The position numbers and the translations under genes were made by a program. The notes beneath the pieces were generated by a model. It worked only from the letters and a program-made list of their open reading frames with translations. It was not told the origin of the DNA and ran no database searches. From contig JAUWKH010000002.1 in assembly GCA_030614305.1 (NCBI GenBank), positions 1 to 23,473 of the forward strand: a stretch of DNA of 23,473 nucleotides. The letters run 5' to 3'. Positions within the stretch are counted from its first letter, which is position 1. Every line of letters begins with the position of its first letter. The DNA comes from Bacteroidota bacterium. Lineage in GTDB: Bacteria > Bacteroidota > Bacteroidia > Bacteroidales > JADFUO01. This document shows, piece by piece, positions 9,070-16,255 of the stretch.

Positions 9070-12000
9070 CTACTTAAGTTTAAAAAACAAAGGTAAATAA
9101 ATCAGTATCACAATTATTGAAAATAATAATCCACCGATTGAACCAACTGCTAAAGCAAACCAAAATACTTCATTTTGACCATAAACAATAAATGGCACCA
9201 ATCCTAAAACAGTTGAAATAATTGTTAATAATATAGGTACTATTTTATTGTTAAAAGCCTTTAAATACAATTTCTGTCTTGAAATATTAAAATTACTGTA
9301 CTTTTTCTTTAAGTTATTATATTCATTAATAATATATATTGATGAATTAACAACAATACCACTCAATAATATAAAAGAAGCATATCCACCCTGATCAAAA
9401 TTAAAATCAAATAAATAAAATGTAAGGAAAATGCCAATGAATGATAATGGAATAATACTAATAATTGCAAAAGGTTGAGTTAATGATTCAAACAGTATAG
9501 CACAAATAAAATAAACCATTACTATTATGATTAAAATTAATGAGTATTGTTTTTTTTCACTATCACCCCAGTAATGCCATGATAAAGGTTTTGCATAATA
9601 ACCAACCGGCATTTGTTTTTTCATATCATCAAGTACTTGTTTTAAATACTTGTTACCAAATTTTGTGCTTCCGAGATAATTGTATTTTATCAAACGTATA
9701 TATTGTTGGTCTTCCTTATAAATACTTGAACCGGCCTTCTCTTTATTAATTTCAGTAAAATCAGCAAGCTTAAATTTATCATCTCTATTTAAGGGATAAT
9801 GCATTAAACCCCAGAGGTCAAATGATAAGCTTTGAACCGGATAAATTCTGATATTTTCGTATTTGCCATTAATAATATATGAAAAATCTGAAAAATCATG
9901 AATGTTTTGTTTTTTTAATTCCGAATAAAGCTGTTGGCTTGAATAATCTTTTTCCGTCAGCTTAAATTTATCTATATTTAAAACGTATTCATAATTTGCT
10001 TCCCTCTCCCACCATTTATTTGAGCCGCTAATGTTTACATCTTTAATACGTGGATGCTTAATCAACTTTTCTTTAAAAATCAAAGCTTGCCTGTACAATT
10101 CATCATAATTATAACCATATAAAACAACTCTATAGTTAATAAGTTCACTTGTACCTGCATAGTTTGAAAATCCTTTGCCTACACCAAAAATATTCCAGTT
10201 CATTCCTCCAAGATCCAAACTCCTGGCTATTAATTTATTTTTTAAAATATATGGAAATGAAGTGTTTTCAAATTTATTATTAAAACAAATAGTCATAGAT
10301 CCATTTTGACCACTATATACATGGGTAATATATTTATCAATTTCGCTAAATTGAGAAAGATAATTTTCTAATTGAAAATAAACATCATTTAATTGATGAA
10401 CCGTTGAACCTTTTGGCATTGAAGCATTAATGTAAAGAACTGTTTGTTGTGGTTCAGAATAATAATAACCTTCAAAAACATAATATGAAAATAATCTTAA
10501 TGTTCCACCAAAAACTTTATTAACAGTAAATTTTATATTATTAACATACCATTCAGTTCCTAAGGTTTTGTTATAAATATCGGAATACCACTTATCTTCT
10601 TCTACTTTGTTAGGCAGCATAAACACAGGAATTCCAAACGACAGAACAGCAATTAAAAAAGCCAGTTTTTTATAACGCGATAAAAATGTAATTACTCTGC
10701 TATAAACATTTGTAGCAATAATTATTCGTCTTTTTCGTGTTGATTTTAGTTTCTTATATTGTTTTAATAAATTTAATTTTTCAACTAATGCCGGGATAAA
10801 AAACAAAGAAATTACTAATGAAACTGATAAATTAACTATTACTATTAATGCAAAATCCCACAAGTTGAGCTTTACTTTTTCGGGCAAAAAGAAAATAATG
10901 CTTAAAGCAGCAATTGTTGTAAGAGTGGAAGCCAGTATTGAAATAAAAACTCTTTTATTATGCTGGTGCCTCATGTGGTCAATCATTACAATACTGTTAT
11001 CAATAATCAAACCTAAGGATATTGTTATACCCGCCAGAGAATAAAGATGAATCTCAATTTTAAGAAGATAATAAAATATGAAACAAATTGAAATATTGGC
11101 AAATAAACTTATAAAAATTGCTAAAACATACCGTAAATTACGACTTACCAATATAACAAACAACAGTAAAATAATTACAGTAAAAGCTGTACGCCAGTAT
11201 ATTTTTGTTAATTCTTCATTGATATAAACAGTTGTATCGGAACTTAATAACAGGTAATAGTCTGATGGTAATTCTGTTTTAATTTTTTTTATTCTTTCTT
11301 TAATTTTTTTTGCAACAACAAGGTTATTAACTCCCCTGTCAGGATAAATAACTAAATAAATAGTATTTAAGCCGTTGATGCGAAAATATGCAGAAGGTTT
11401 TTGTTCAATATATTTTATTTCGGCAATATCGGTTAAAAAAATTATCCTGTTACCAACTTTTTTTACAGGAATAGCTGTCCAATCAATACTATCACTCGTT
11501 CTGTTCATTAACATTAAAGGAACGCATGAAACGAACCGGATAGAATCGGCTTTACTTGTATTAATATTTGCTAATCCTAATGCCTGCCTGTCAAAATATT
11601 GTCTAATGCCAGACGAAATATCATCTTTTGTAATATTTAATGTCTGTAATAAATTTCTATCGTAAATAATCTGCCATTCAAAAGGAGTAGCACCATATAC
11701 TTCAATATTGTTAATTCCTTCAATAAGCGACAGTTTCTTTTTAATATTATCATTAGCATAATTTTGGATGTTAATAGGTGCATCATCACCATTAAGGGTA
11801 TATGTTAACAAAGGTTTAATTTTTTCATCATCAGGGCGGTTTACTGAAATTTTTGGATATGAAATTTCTTTAGGAAGCTTTGGATATATTTGCCTGATAA
11901 GCGATGCCACTTCAAAACGTGCAAAATCCATATCAGTATATTTATTAAATGATACTGTTATGCTTGCTTTACCTTTTGATGATACAGAACTTACTTTATT

Positions 12001-12228
12001 TATTCCTTTTATTGTACTCAATATTCCTTCTAATTTACCTGTAGCTTCCATTTCAATTATTTCGGGTGAAGCGTTTAGCCATGCATAACTCACTGTGATT
12101 GATGGCAAGGTTTGAGATGGATTAAGCTGAACAGATAGTAATGGAATAAATGACAGTCCAACTATTATAAGTGCTGAAAATATTATTATAATAGAAAAAG
12201 AATGATTTCTTTTTTTAGGATTATCCAT
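9070..12228 (-). CDS. RND-family efflux permease (first copy)
   Basis: This is an inner-membrane proton-driven exporter of about 1052 residues. I prefer the ATG at 12228 (MDNPKKRNHSF) over the upstream ATG at 12264, because RND proteins start only a few residues before TM1. After TM1 (about 9-31) come the porter subdomains (LPSITVSYAW, SPEIIEMEATGKLEGIL), then TM2-6 starting near residue 345. The TM4 motif GLIIDNSIVMID holds Asp410 followed by Asn rather than the Asp-Asp of AcrB. The second half repeats the plan, with GGYASFILLSGIVVNSS in the TM10 region, where AcrB has its essential Lys. No adaptor gene is adjacent on this strand. It is divergent from the LytTR gene, sharing a 235-bp intergenic region, and convergent with the ABC-type adaptor. 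The substrate cannot be told. Confidence 0.9.
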   Translation of the reverse strand: MDNPKKRNHSFSIIIIFSALIIVGLSFIPLLSVQLNPSQTLPSITVSYAWLNASPEIIEMEATGKLEGILSTIKGINKVSSVSSKGKASITVSFNKYTDMDFARFEVASLIRQIYPKLPKEISYPKISVNRPDDEKIKPLLTYTLNGDDAPINIQNYANDNIKKKLSLIEGINNIEVYGATPFEWQIIYDRNLLQTLNITKDDISSGIRQYFDRQALGLANINTSKADSIRFVSCVPLMLMNRTSDSIDWTAIPVKKVGNRIIFLTDIAEIKYIEQKPSAYFRINGLNTIYLVIYPDRGVNNLVVAKKIKERIKKIKTELPSDYYLLLSSDTTVYINEELTKIYWRTAFTVIILLLFVILVSRNLRYVLAIFISLFANISICFIFYYLLKIEIHLYSLAGITISLGLIIDNSIVMIDHMRHQHNKRVFISILASTLTTIAALSIIFFLPEKVKLNLWDFALIVIVNLSVSLVISLFFIPALVEKLNLLKQYKKLKSTRKRRIIIATNVYSRVITFLSRYKKLAFLIAVLSFGIPVFMLPNKVEEDKWYSDIYNKTLGTEWYVNNIKFTVNKVFGGTLRLFSYYVFEGYYYSEPQQTVLYINASMPKGSTVHQLNDVYFQLENYLSQFSEIDKYITHVYSGQNGSMTICFNNKFENTSFPYILKNKLIARSLDLGGMNWNIFGVGKGFSNYAGTSELINYRVVLYGYNYDELYRQALIFKEKLIKHPRIKDVNISGSNKWWEREANYEYVLNIDKFKLTEKDYSSQQLYSELKKQNIHDFSDFSYIINGKYENIRIYPVQSLSFDLWGLMHYPLNRDDKFKLADFTEINKEKAGSSIYKEDQQYIRLIKYNYLGSTKFGNKYLKQVLDDMKKQMPVGYYAKPLSWHYWGDSEKKQYSLILIIIVMVYFICAILFESLTQPFAIISIIPLSFIGIFLTFYLFDFNFDQGGYASFILLSGIVVNSSIYIINEYNNLKKKYSNFNISRQKLYLKAFNNKIVPILLTIISTVLGLVPFIVYGQNEVFWFALAVGSIGGLLFSIIVILIYLPLFFKLK

Positions 12229-12287
12229 TTTACCTGAATTAATATAATGGCTGTTATTATGCAAAGTATAAAAAAAAATTATTGCAA

Positions 12288-12295
12288 CAAAAATA
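12288..12295 (-). promoter_or_regulatory. Candidate -7 box for the minus-strand RND gene
   Basis: The minus strand reads TATTTTTG, matching TAnnTTTG, 59 bp upstream of the preferred RND start. No -33 element is evident and the region is very AT-rich, so chance matches are likely. The rest of 12229-12463 shows no repeats like those at 12827. Confidence 0.25.
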
Positions 12296-12463
12296 TTCTT
12301 TTTTTATGTTTTTATTATAAAATATATTTCACACTGATTATTAATGCTTTAATCACAATGTTAATAACTTTTTAAAATTTTTTTAAATTTTAGGGAGACT
12401 TTTTACTATTAATTGGAATTAACTATAAAGAAACCATTAAAAAATAAACAACCGAACAAATAA

Positions 12464-12811
12464 ATGAAAAAACTTTTAATTCCTACTTTGCAAGGAATGA
12501 AGTTTATTAATCCTTTGGATATTTCATTTCTAAAAGCAATCAATAATTATACAGAAATTTACCTTATAAATAATTGCGATAAAATATTAGTGTGTAACTC
12601 TTTAGGAACAATTGAAAGATATTTGCCAAATGAAATATTTTTCAGATGCCACAGAACATATATTATTAATATTAATCAAATAGCTGAATATAATTGTTTT
12701 ACAGGAGGATGTGTAATTTCTTTACATAATGGTCAGAAAATCAGGCTTGCAAAAAGAAGAAAGAAACAGTTTTTAGAAATTATTAAACTGAAGTATAAAA
12801 TTTCAATATAA
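12464..12811 (+). CDS. Single-domain LytTR DNA-binding regulator
   Basis: The product has 115 residues and consists almost entirely of a LytTR domain. Features seen are the opening IPTLQGMKFINPLDISFLKA, NYTEIYL, the core ERYLPNEIFFRCHRTYIININ at about 51-71, then a beta hairpin ending in GQKIRLAKRRKKQF. No receiver, kinase or membrane segment precedes the domain, so it is not a standard response regulator and its input signal is unknown. LytTR domains bind pairs of short direct repeats about two helical turns apart. Exactly such an array begins 15 bp after this gene's stop. It is divergent from an RND pump and upstream of the secreted-peptide gene, so it is the obvious local regulator. No clear promoter box is seen in front of it. 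Confidence 0.92.
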   Translation: MKKLLIPTLQGMKFINPLDISFLKAINNYTEIYLINNCDKILVCNSLGTIERYLPNEIFFRCHRTYIININQIAEYNCFTGGCVISLHNGQKIRLAKRRKKQFLEIIKLKYKISI

Positions 12812-12826
12812 GAAAATTTGATTTTT

Positions 12827-12889
12827 CCCGTTCACTAAATATTAATGCCCGCTTACTAAAAATATATACCCATTCACTAAAAACTTGCT
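12827..12889 (+). promoter_or_regulatory. Three tandem 21-bp direct repeats, probable LytTR operator
   Basis: Three copies of CCCRYTYACTAAA start at 12827, 12848 and 12869, an exact period of 21 bp. The individual cores are CCCGTTCACTAAA, CCCGCTTACTAAA and CCCATTCACTAAA. They are the most C-rich stretch in an otherwise AT-rich gap. The array sits between the LytTR gene stop and the -33 box of the peptide promoter, with the last core ending 15 bp before TTG at 12897. Spacing of two helical turns puts all three on one DNA face, as for AgrA/ComE-type sites. Binding by the neighbouring LytTR protein is an inference. Confidence 0.8.
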
Positions 12890-12896
12890 TTTTTGC

Positions 12897-12928
12897 TTGA
12901 CTTTAGCGTATATATTTTATTAAATTTG
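12897..12928 (+). promoter_or_regulatory. Promoter of the secreted-peptide gene
   Basis: TTG at 12897-12899 (within TTGAC) and TAAATTTG at 12921-12928 are separated by 21 bp, fitting the Bacteroidetes sigma-A layout. Predicted transcription starts near 12935, giving a leader of about 33 nt before the ATG at 12968. It is the only promoter in the window with both boxes convincing, and it lies directly downstream of the 21-bp repeats. Confidence 0.7.
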
Positions 12929-12967
12929 TTGGTGATAAGTTTATTGTTTAACTAAAAATTAAATGTT

Positions 12968-13207
12968 ATGAAAAAGAAATTTTTTGGAATTACGTTTTCG
13001 GCATTATTCATGGTTGGTATTTTATTTTCATCATTGTTTTTTATTCCGAAAGAGGTAAATGCAGCTCCTCCAAGAACTGGGGAATGGATTGCAGTTTATA
13101 ACGGAAATCCAACTCCACAGTATTGGCTATGTGTTTATCATTGGTTGCATCATGAATGTATAGAAGGAGATACAAGAACATCAGATCCAAATACACCTGA
13201 AGATTAA
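12968..13207 (+). CDS. Small secreted Cys/Trp/His-rich peptide
   Basis: The product has 79 residues. A basic start (MKKKFF) and a hydrophobic stretch at about 8-26 precede the probable signal peptidase I site VNA before Ala33. The mature peptide of about 47 residues begins APPRTGEWIAV. It carries three Trp (40, 53, 59), a Cys pair (55 and 64) around a His-rich core WLCVYHWLHHEC, and an acidic tail (DTRTSDPNTPED). It is net acidic and so not a typical cationic bacteriocin. Its layout (short KKK leader, small Cys-bearing mature part, followed by propeller and thioredoxin-like lipoproteins) recalls Bacteroides NVEALA peptides, although KEVNAAPP is only a faint echo of that motif. It has its own promoter and terminator, implying high, independently set expression. 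Function unknown. Confidence 0.75.
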   Translation: MKKKFFGITFSALFMVGILFSSLFFIPKEVNAAPPRTGEWIAVYNGNPTPQYWLCVYHWLHHECIEGDTRTSDPNTPED

Positions 13208-13234
13208 TTTTCTGTTTAATAATTTTTATATTAA

Positions 13235-13278
13235 TAAAAAAATGTTATGGTATATTTGTATACCATAACATTTTTTTT
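13235..13278 (+). terminator. Strong intrinsic terminator after the peptide gene
   Basis: A perfect 14-bp stem, AATGTTATGGTATA (13241-13254) with its complement at 13259-13272, encloses the loop TTTG. It is preceded by an A-tract and followed by a run of T to 13278. The A/T tracts extend the pairing, so it could work in both directions. It separates the peptide gene from the downstream lipoprotein gene, whose ATG is at 13293. Confidence 0.85.
13251..13258 (+). promoter_or_regulatory. Possible -7 box in the terminator loop
   Basis: TATATTTG matches TAnnTTTG and spans the top of the terminator stem and its loop, 34 bp before the ATG of the lipoprotein gene. There is no convincing -33 element, so it may be a by-product of the hairpin. 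If real, it would let the downstream genes be transcribed independently of the peptide. Confidence 0.2.
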
Positions 13279-13292
13279 ATAAAACTTTGCTG

Positions 13293-14519
13293 ATGAGAAA
13301 AATACTTTTTAAACTAATAGCGGTTTTTTTTATTCTCACCTCTTGTAATAATCCCAATGAAAAATTATCGATATTACTCAAATCTCCTGAAGTGGATCGT
13401 GAAAATAGATACGAAGTTTATGTTTCCAAAAAGTTAAACATCACTGTTCCTAAAACAAAATTTTGTGAATACCATGAATTTGCAATTTACAGAGATAGCT
13501 TATTTTATGGAGTTCATATAACAAATTCATTAAATATTGATGTTTATAATTTAGTTAATGAATCTTTTGCTTATGATATTAAAGTTCCCGAATATTTAGT
13601 AAAAACTAATAAAATTATGAATTTATTTATTCAAACACCCGATAGCATTTTTTTTCAAGAATCCTTCCCGCCTTCTGTTCTAATAATTAATAGTAAGGGT
13701 GATTTAATAAAAAGGTTTAATATTGAAAATGATTTTGAAAATTTTGAAAACAATGCAGATATACCAGGATTATATTCATTTCCTACTATTATTGGATATA
13801 GAGACCCAATATTTAATTCATCAAAGAATTTATTATATTTAATAATGCATCCAATTGGTGCTCATAATAGCAGGGGAGGTTATAAGAATACTTATAGAGT
13901 TGGAGTATATGATATTGAAAAAGCTAATTGGCTAAGTTTTTTTGGGCGACCTGAAGGAATTATGAAATTTAAAGGTAAATTATTTTATAATTATGATCTT
14001 TCTATTCCATATTTTTTAATTGTTAATGATACGGCATTCATTACTTATCCAATGGACCATTATATATATATTTATGATATTAGTTCAGGTGAATTGATTT
14101 ATAAAAAAGCTGGAAATAGTCAGTATTGCAATAAACTTCCTAATCCTTTGAAGACTTCAAAAATTCGAGATACACAAGCAGCCTGGAATTTTCGGATCCA
14201 AATTCCTTTTTATGGTCCATTATTTTATAATTCTAAAATGAATATGTTTACACGAATATTTCATTTCAGACAACCATTGAAGGATGTAAACGGAAAACTT
14301 AACAGCGGAAAAAACAGGAAAGGTTCTATCATAATTTTTGATAAGGACATGAATATTGTTGGTGAAACTGTTTTTAAAAATGGGAGTCTTGGAATCCTTA
14401 AATCATTACCTCTTTCTGATGGTATTTTAATGGCAAGGCAGCCACATTACTGGCAAAGTGATGATACATTAGTGTATAGGTACAAATATGAAATAAGGCT
14501 GATTAAGCAGTCTGAATAA
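13293..14519 (+). CDS. Probable beta-propeller lipoprotein (DUF4221/6-bladed TolB-like)
   Basis: The product has 408 residues from the ATG at 13293 (a TTG six bases upstream is in frame but unnecessary). MRKILFKLIAVFFILTSC is a lipoprotein signal with lipobox LTSC and Cys18. The mature protein consists of repeating beta-rich units with hydrophobic-aromatic strands and Asp/Asn turns, such as HEFAIYRDSLFYGVHI, NIDVYNLV, LIINSKGDLIKRFNI, RVGVYDIEKANWLSFF and IYIYDISSGELIYKKAG. This is the pattern of 6-bladed propellers and of the Bacteroidetes lipoproteins called DUF4221 or BF3164-like. It lacks catalytic motifs I can recognise. It follows the peptide terminator and precedes the thioredoxin-like gene by 13 bp. 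I infer a periplasm- or surface-facing binding protein. Fold confidence is moderate; the function is unknown. Confidence 0.65.
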   Translation: MRKILFKLIAVFFILTSCNNPNEKLSILLKSPEVDRENRYEVYVSKKLNITVPKTKFCEYHEFAIYRDSLFYGVHITNSLNIDVYNLVNESFAYDIKVPEYLVKTNKIMNLFIQTPDSIFFQESFPPSVLIINSKGDLIKRFNIENDFENFENNADIPGLYSFPTIIGYRDPIFNSSKNLLYLIMHPIGAHNSRGGYKNTYRVGVYDIEKANWLSFFGRPEGIMKFKGKLFYNYDLSIPYFLIVNDTAFITYPMDHYIYIYDISSGELIYKKAGNSQYCNKLPNPLKTSKIRDTQAAWNFRIQIPFYGPLFYNSKMNMFTRIFHFRQPLKDVNGKLNSGKNRKGSIIIFDKDMNIVGETVFKNGSLGILKSLPLSDGILMARQPHYWQSDDTLVYRYKYEIRLIKQSE

Positions 14520-14532
14520 CAAATTTATTATA

Positions 14533-15024
14533 ATGATATCTTTTATGAATAGGCAAAAACTTATTTTAATTTTTGTTATTTTTTTAGTCATAATTCCTTT
14601 TTACAGTTGTTCACACAAAAACGATACTCGTTATAAATATTTTGAGGGTTTCAAGTTCTATTTAAAATCTACGTTCAAAATGGATCTTTCTGTGAACAAA
14701 GACGAAAAAATCTATTATGTATTGTTGTTAGATGGATGTGAGCCTTGCATGAAATATAATTCCGAAATACTTTTAGAACTGAAGAATGACAATATAATCC
14801 CTATCTTAATTGGGAAACCTTCTAATGACAGATGGAATGACTTTATTAAGTCTCTCAAGAAAAAATGGACTGTCCTTGAAGATGTTAATAATGAAATTTT
14901 TTTTTATGAAACTGGTATTTCAAAGCCATTACTAATTCATGTTGAAAATGGAAAGTGTATTTTTTTCATGTCTGTCAGTGATTCTAAAGTTAATGAAGCA
15001 TACAATTATCTTTCAGGATTATAA
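14533..15024 (+). CDS. Thioredoxin-like lipoprotein with CEPC motif
   Basis: The product has 163 residues; an ATG at 14545 gives a neater signal (MNRQKLILIF) and may be the true start. The lipobox ends FYSC with Cys26. After a spacer, the strand IYYVLLLDGCEPCMKYNSEI carries the redox-type pair Cys69 and Cys72, followed by a helix as in thioredoxin folds. ISKPLLIHVENGKCIFF at about 136-152 resembles the strand after the cis-Pro of thioredoxins, and KP here may supply that proline. It is shorter than TlpA/ResA proteins. It is probably membrane-anchored, and the only obvious local thiol substrate is the peptide with Cys55/Cys64. It may instead be a redox-inactive binding protein. It is probably co-transcribed with the propeller gene 13 bp upstream. 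Confidence 0.65.
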   Translation: MISFMNRQKLILIFVIFLVIIPFYSCSHKNDTRYKYFEGFKFYLKSTFKMDLSVNKDEKIYYVLLLDGCEPCMKYNSEILLELKNDNIIPILIGKPSNDRWNDFIKSLKKKWTVLEDVNNEIFFYETGISKPLLIHVENGKCIFFMSVSDSKVNEAYNYLSGL

Positions 15025-15121
15025 AGTTTTTCATATTGAAGCAATGATATATTTATTCTATTTAATTTAATTTATCTCATCAATTATATAATAATAAATT
15101 AAGTAAATTAATTAATATCCT

Positions 15122-15129
15122 TACCTTTG
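15122..15129 (+). promoter_or_regulatory. Candidate -7 box for the RND adaptor gene
   Basis: TACCTTTG matches TAnnTTTG and ends 20 bp before the ATG at 15150, like the guaB arrangement. No -33 TTG is seen. The 125-bp gap before it is AT-rich with no clear terminator. Confidence 0.4.
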
Positions 15130-15149
15130 TCTAAAATCCATTTTATAAA

Positions 15150-16220
15150 ATGAAAATATTAAAATACTTTTCTTTAGCTTTTGTGATAATATTTATCTCA
15201 TGTACAGAGAATAACAAAGTCGTAAAAAACGATAAGATTGATAAGGCATTAAATATTGAAACACAAAACGTTGAAGTGGTTCCAATTTCACTCACAACTT
15301 TCAAAAAACAAATAATTACCAATGGAAAATTATCTGCCATACAAAAAGCAGATATTTATTTTAGAGCACTAGGCATTATTGAAAATATTTTTGTTAAAAA
15401 TGGTGATAAAATATTAAAAGGTGATACTATTGCAGTGCTGGAAAACAAACTGCAGAAACTTGAAATTGCCTCAGCTTATGACCAGTTAAATGATGCCGGA
15501 ATTGAATTAAATTCATTGCTTCTCGGCTATGGCGGAAAAAAGAATGATCCGGGCAGCGTACCCGAAAATATTTACGAAAATCTTAAAATCCAAAGTGGTT
15601 ACAACAGGGCCGTTAACAATATTAATATCGCAAAATTAAATTTTGCAAATACTTGCATTATTGCTCCATTTAACGGGATAGTTGCTAATGTTACAGCAAA
15701 AGAAAAAAATCTTATAAAGACAAGTGAGCCGTTTTGCACGCTTATTAATCCTAATAAATTTGAAGCTGAATGCACTGCTATTGAAACGGAGATACCTTTT
15801 TTAAAAACAGGGCAGGAAGTTAAAGTTATTCCTTTGTCAGGTAAAAGTAAAATCATTAATGGTGCAATAATTGAAATTAATCCACAGATAGATAAAAACG
15901 GTTTAATTAAACTAAAAGCAATAATTAATAACCACCCTCAAAACTTATACGATGGTATGAACGTTAAGGTAATTATAGAAACTCCGATAAAAAACCAGAT
16001 AGTTATTCCGAAAGAAGCATTGGTTTTACGTTCAAACAGGGAAGTTGTTTTTACTTATGAGAATGGTATGGCAAAATGGAATTATGTAAATATAGCTTAC
16101 GAAAACAGCACGCATTATGCCATTAGCGAAGGACTGAAAGAAAACGATACTGTTGTTGTTAAAGGAAATTTAAATCTGGCACATGATGCTAAAGTAGAAA
16201 TTATTGCAAATGAAAAATAA
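15150..16220 (+). CDS. RND efflux periplasmic adaptor, lipoprotein (AcrA-type)
   Basis: The product has 356 residues. MKILKYFSLAFVIIFISC is a lipoprotein signal with lipobox FISC and Cys18. The lipoyl half-motifs are IITNGKLSAIQKADIYF (about 55-71) with VKNGDKILKGDTIAVLE, and NTCIIAPFNGIVANV at about 167-181. The helical hairpin between them is short. Beta-barrel and membrane-proximal domains follow, including LYDGMNVKVIIETP, IPKEALVLRS and a C-terminal GLKENDTVVVKG. The short hairpin fits an RND pump rather than an ABC exporter. It is followed 35 bp later by an RND permease, its likely partner; the divergent RND pump may share it, since that gene has no adaptor of its own. There is no dedicated outer-membrane factor beside it. 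Confidence 0.88.
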   Translation: MKILKYFSLAFVIIFISCTENNKVVKNDKIDKALNIETQNVEVVPISLTTFKKQIITNGKLSAIQKADIYFRALGIIENIFVKNGDKILKGDTIAVLENKLQKLEIASAYDQLNDAGIELNSLLLGYGGKKNDPGSVPENIYENLKIQSGYNRAVNNINIAKLNFANTCIIAPFNGIVANVTAKEKNLIKTSEPFCTLINPNKFEAECTAIETEIPFLKTGQEVKVIPLSGKSKIINGAIIEINPQIDKNGLIKLKAIINNHPQNLYDGMNVKVIIETPIKNQIVIPKEALVLRSNREVVFTYENGMAKWNYVNIAYENSTHYAISEGLKENDTVVVKGNLNLAHDAKVEIIANEK

Positions 16221-16255
16221 GTAATTTTTATATAATTCATATTACCTTATAAGTC

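Noticed and set aside
11375..12088. Two plus-strand open frames (96 and 106 residues)
   Set aside because: They are shadows of the minus-strand RND gene, whose motifs run continuously through this region.
12409..12422. Inverted repeat TTAATT-GG-AATTAA in front of the LytTR gene
   Set aside because: Short and purely A/T in its arms; many such palindromes occur by chance here, and it does not resemble the LytTR-type repeats.
12265..12463. Search for repeats, RNA genes or an att-like site in the divergent intergenic region
   Set aside because: The region is very A/T-rich, with no hairpin plus T-tract, no duplicated border sequence and no tRNA-like fold that I could see.
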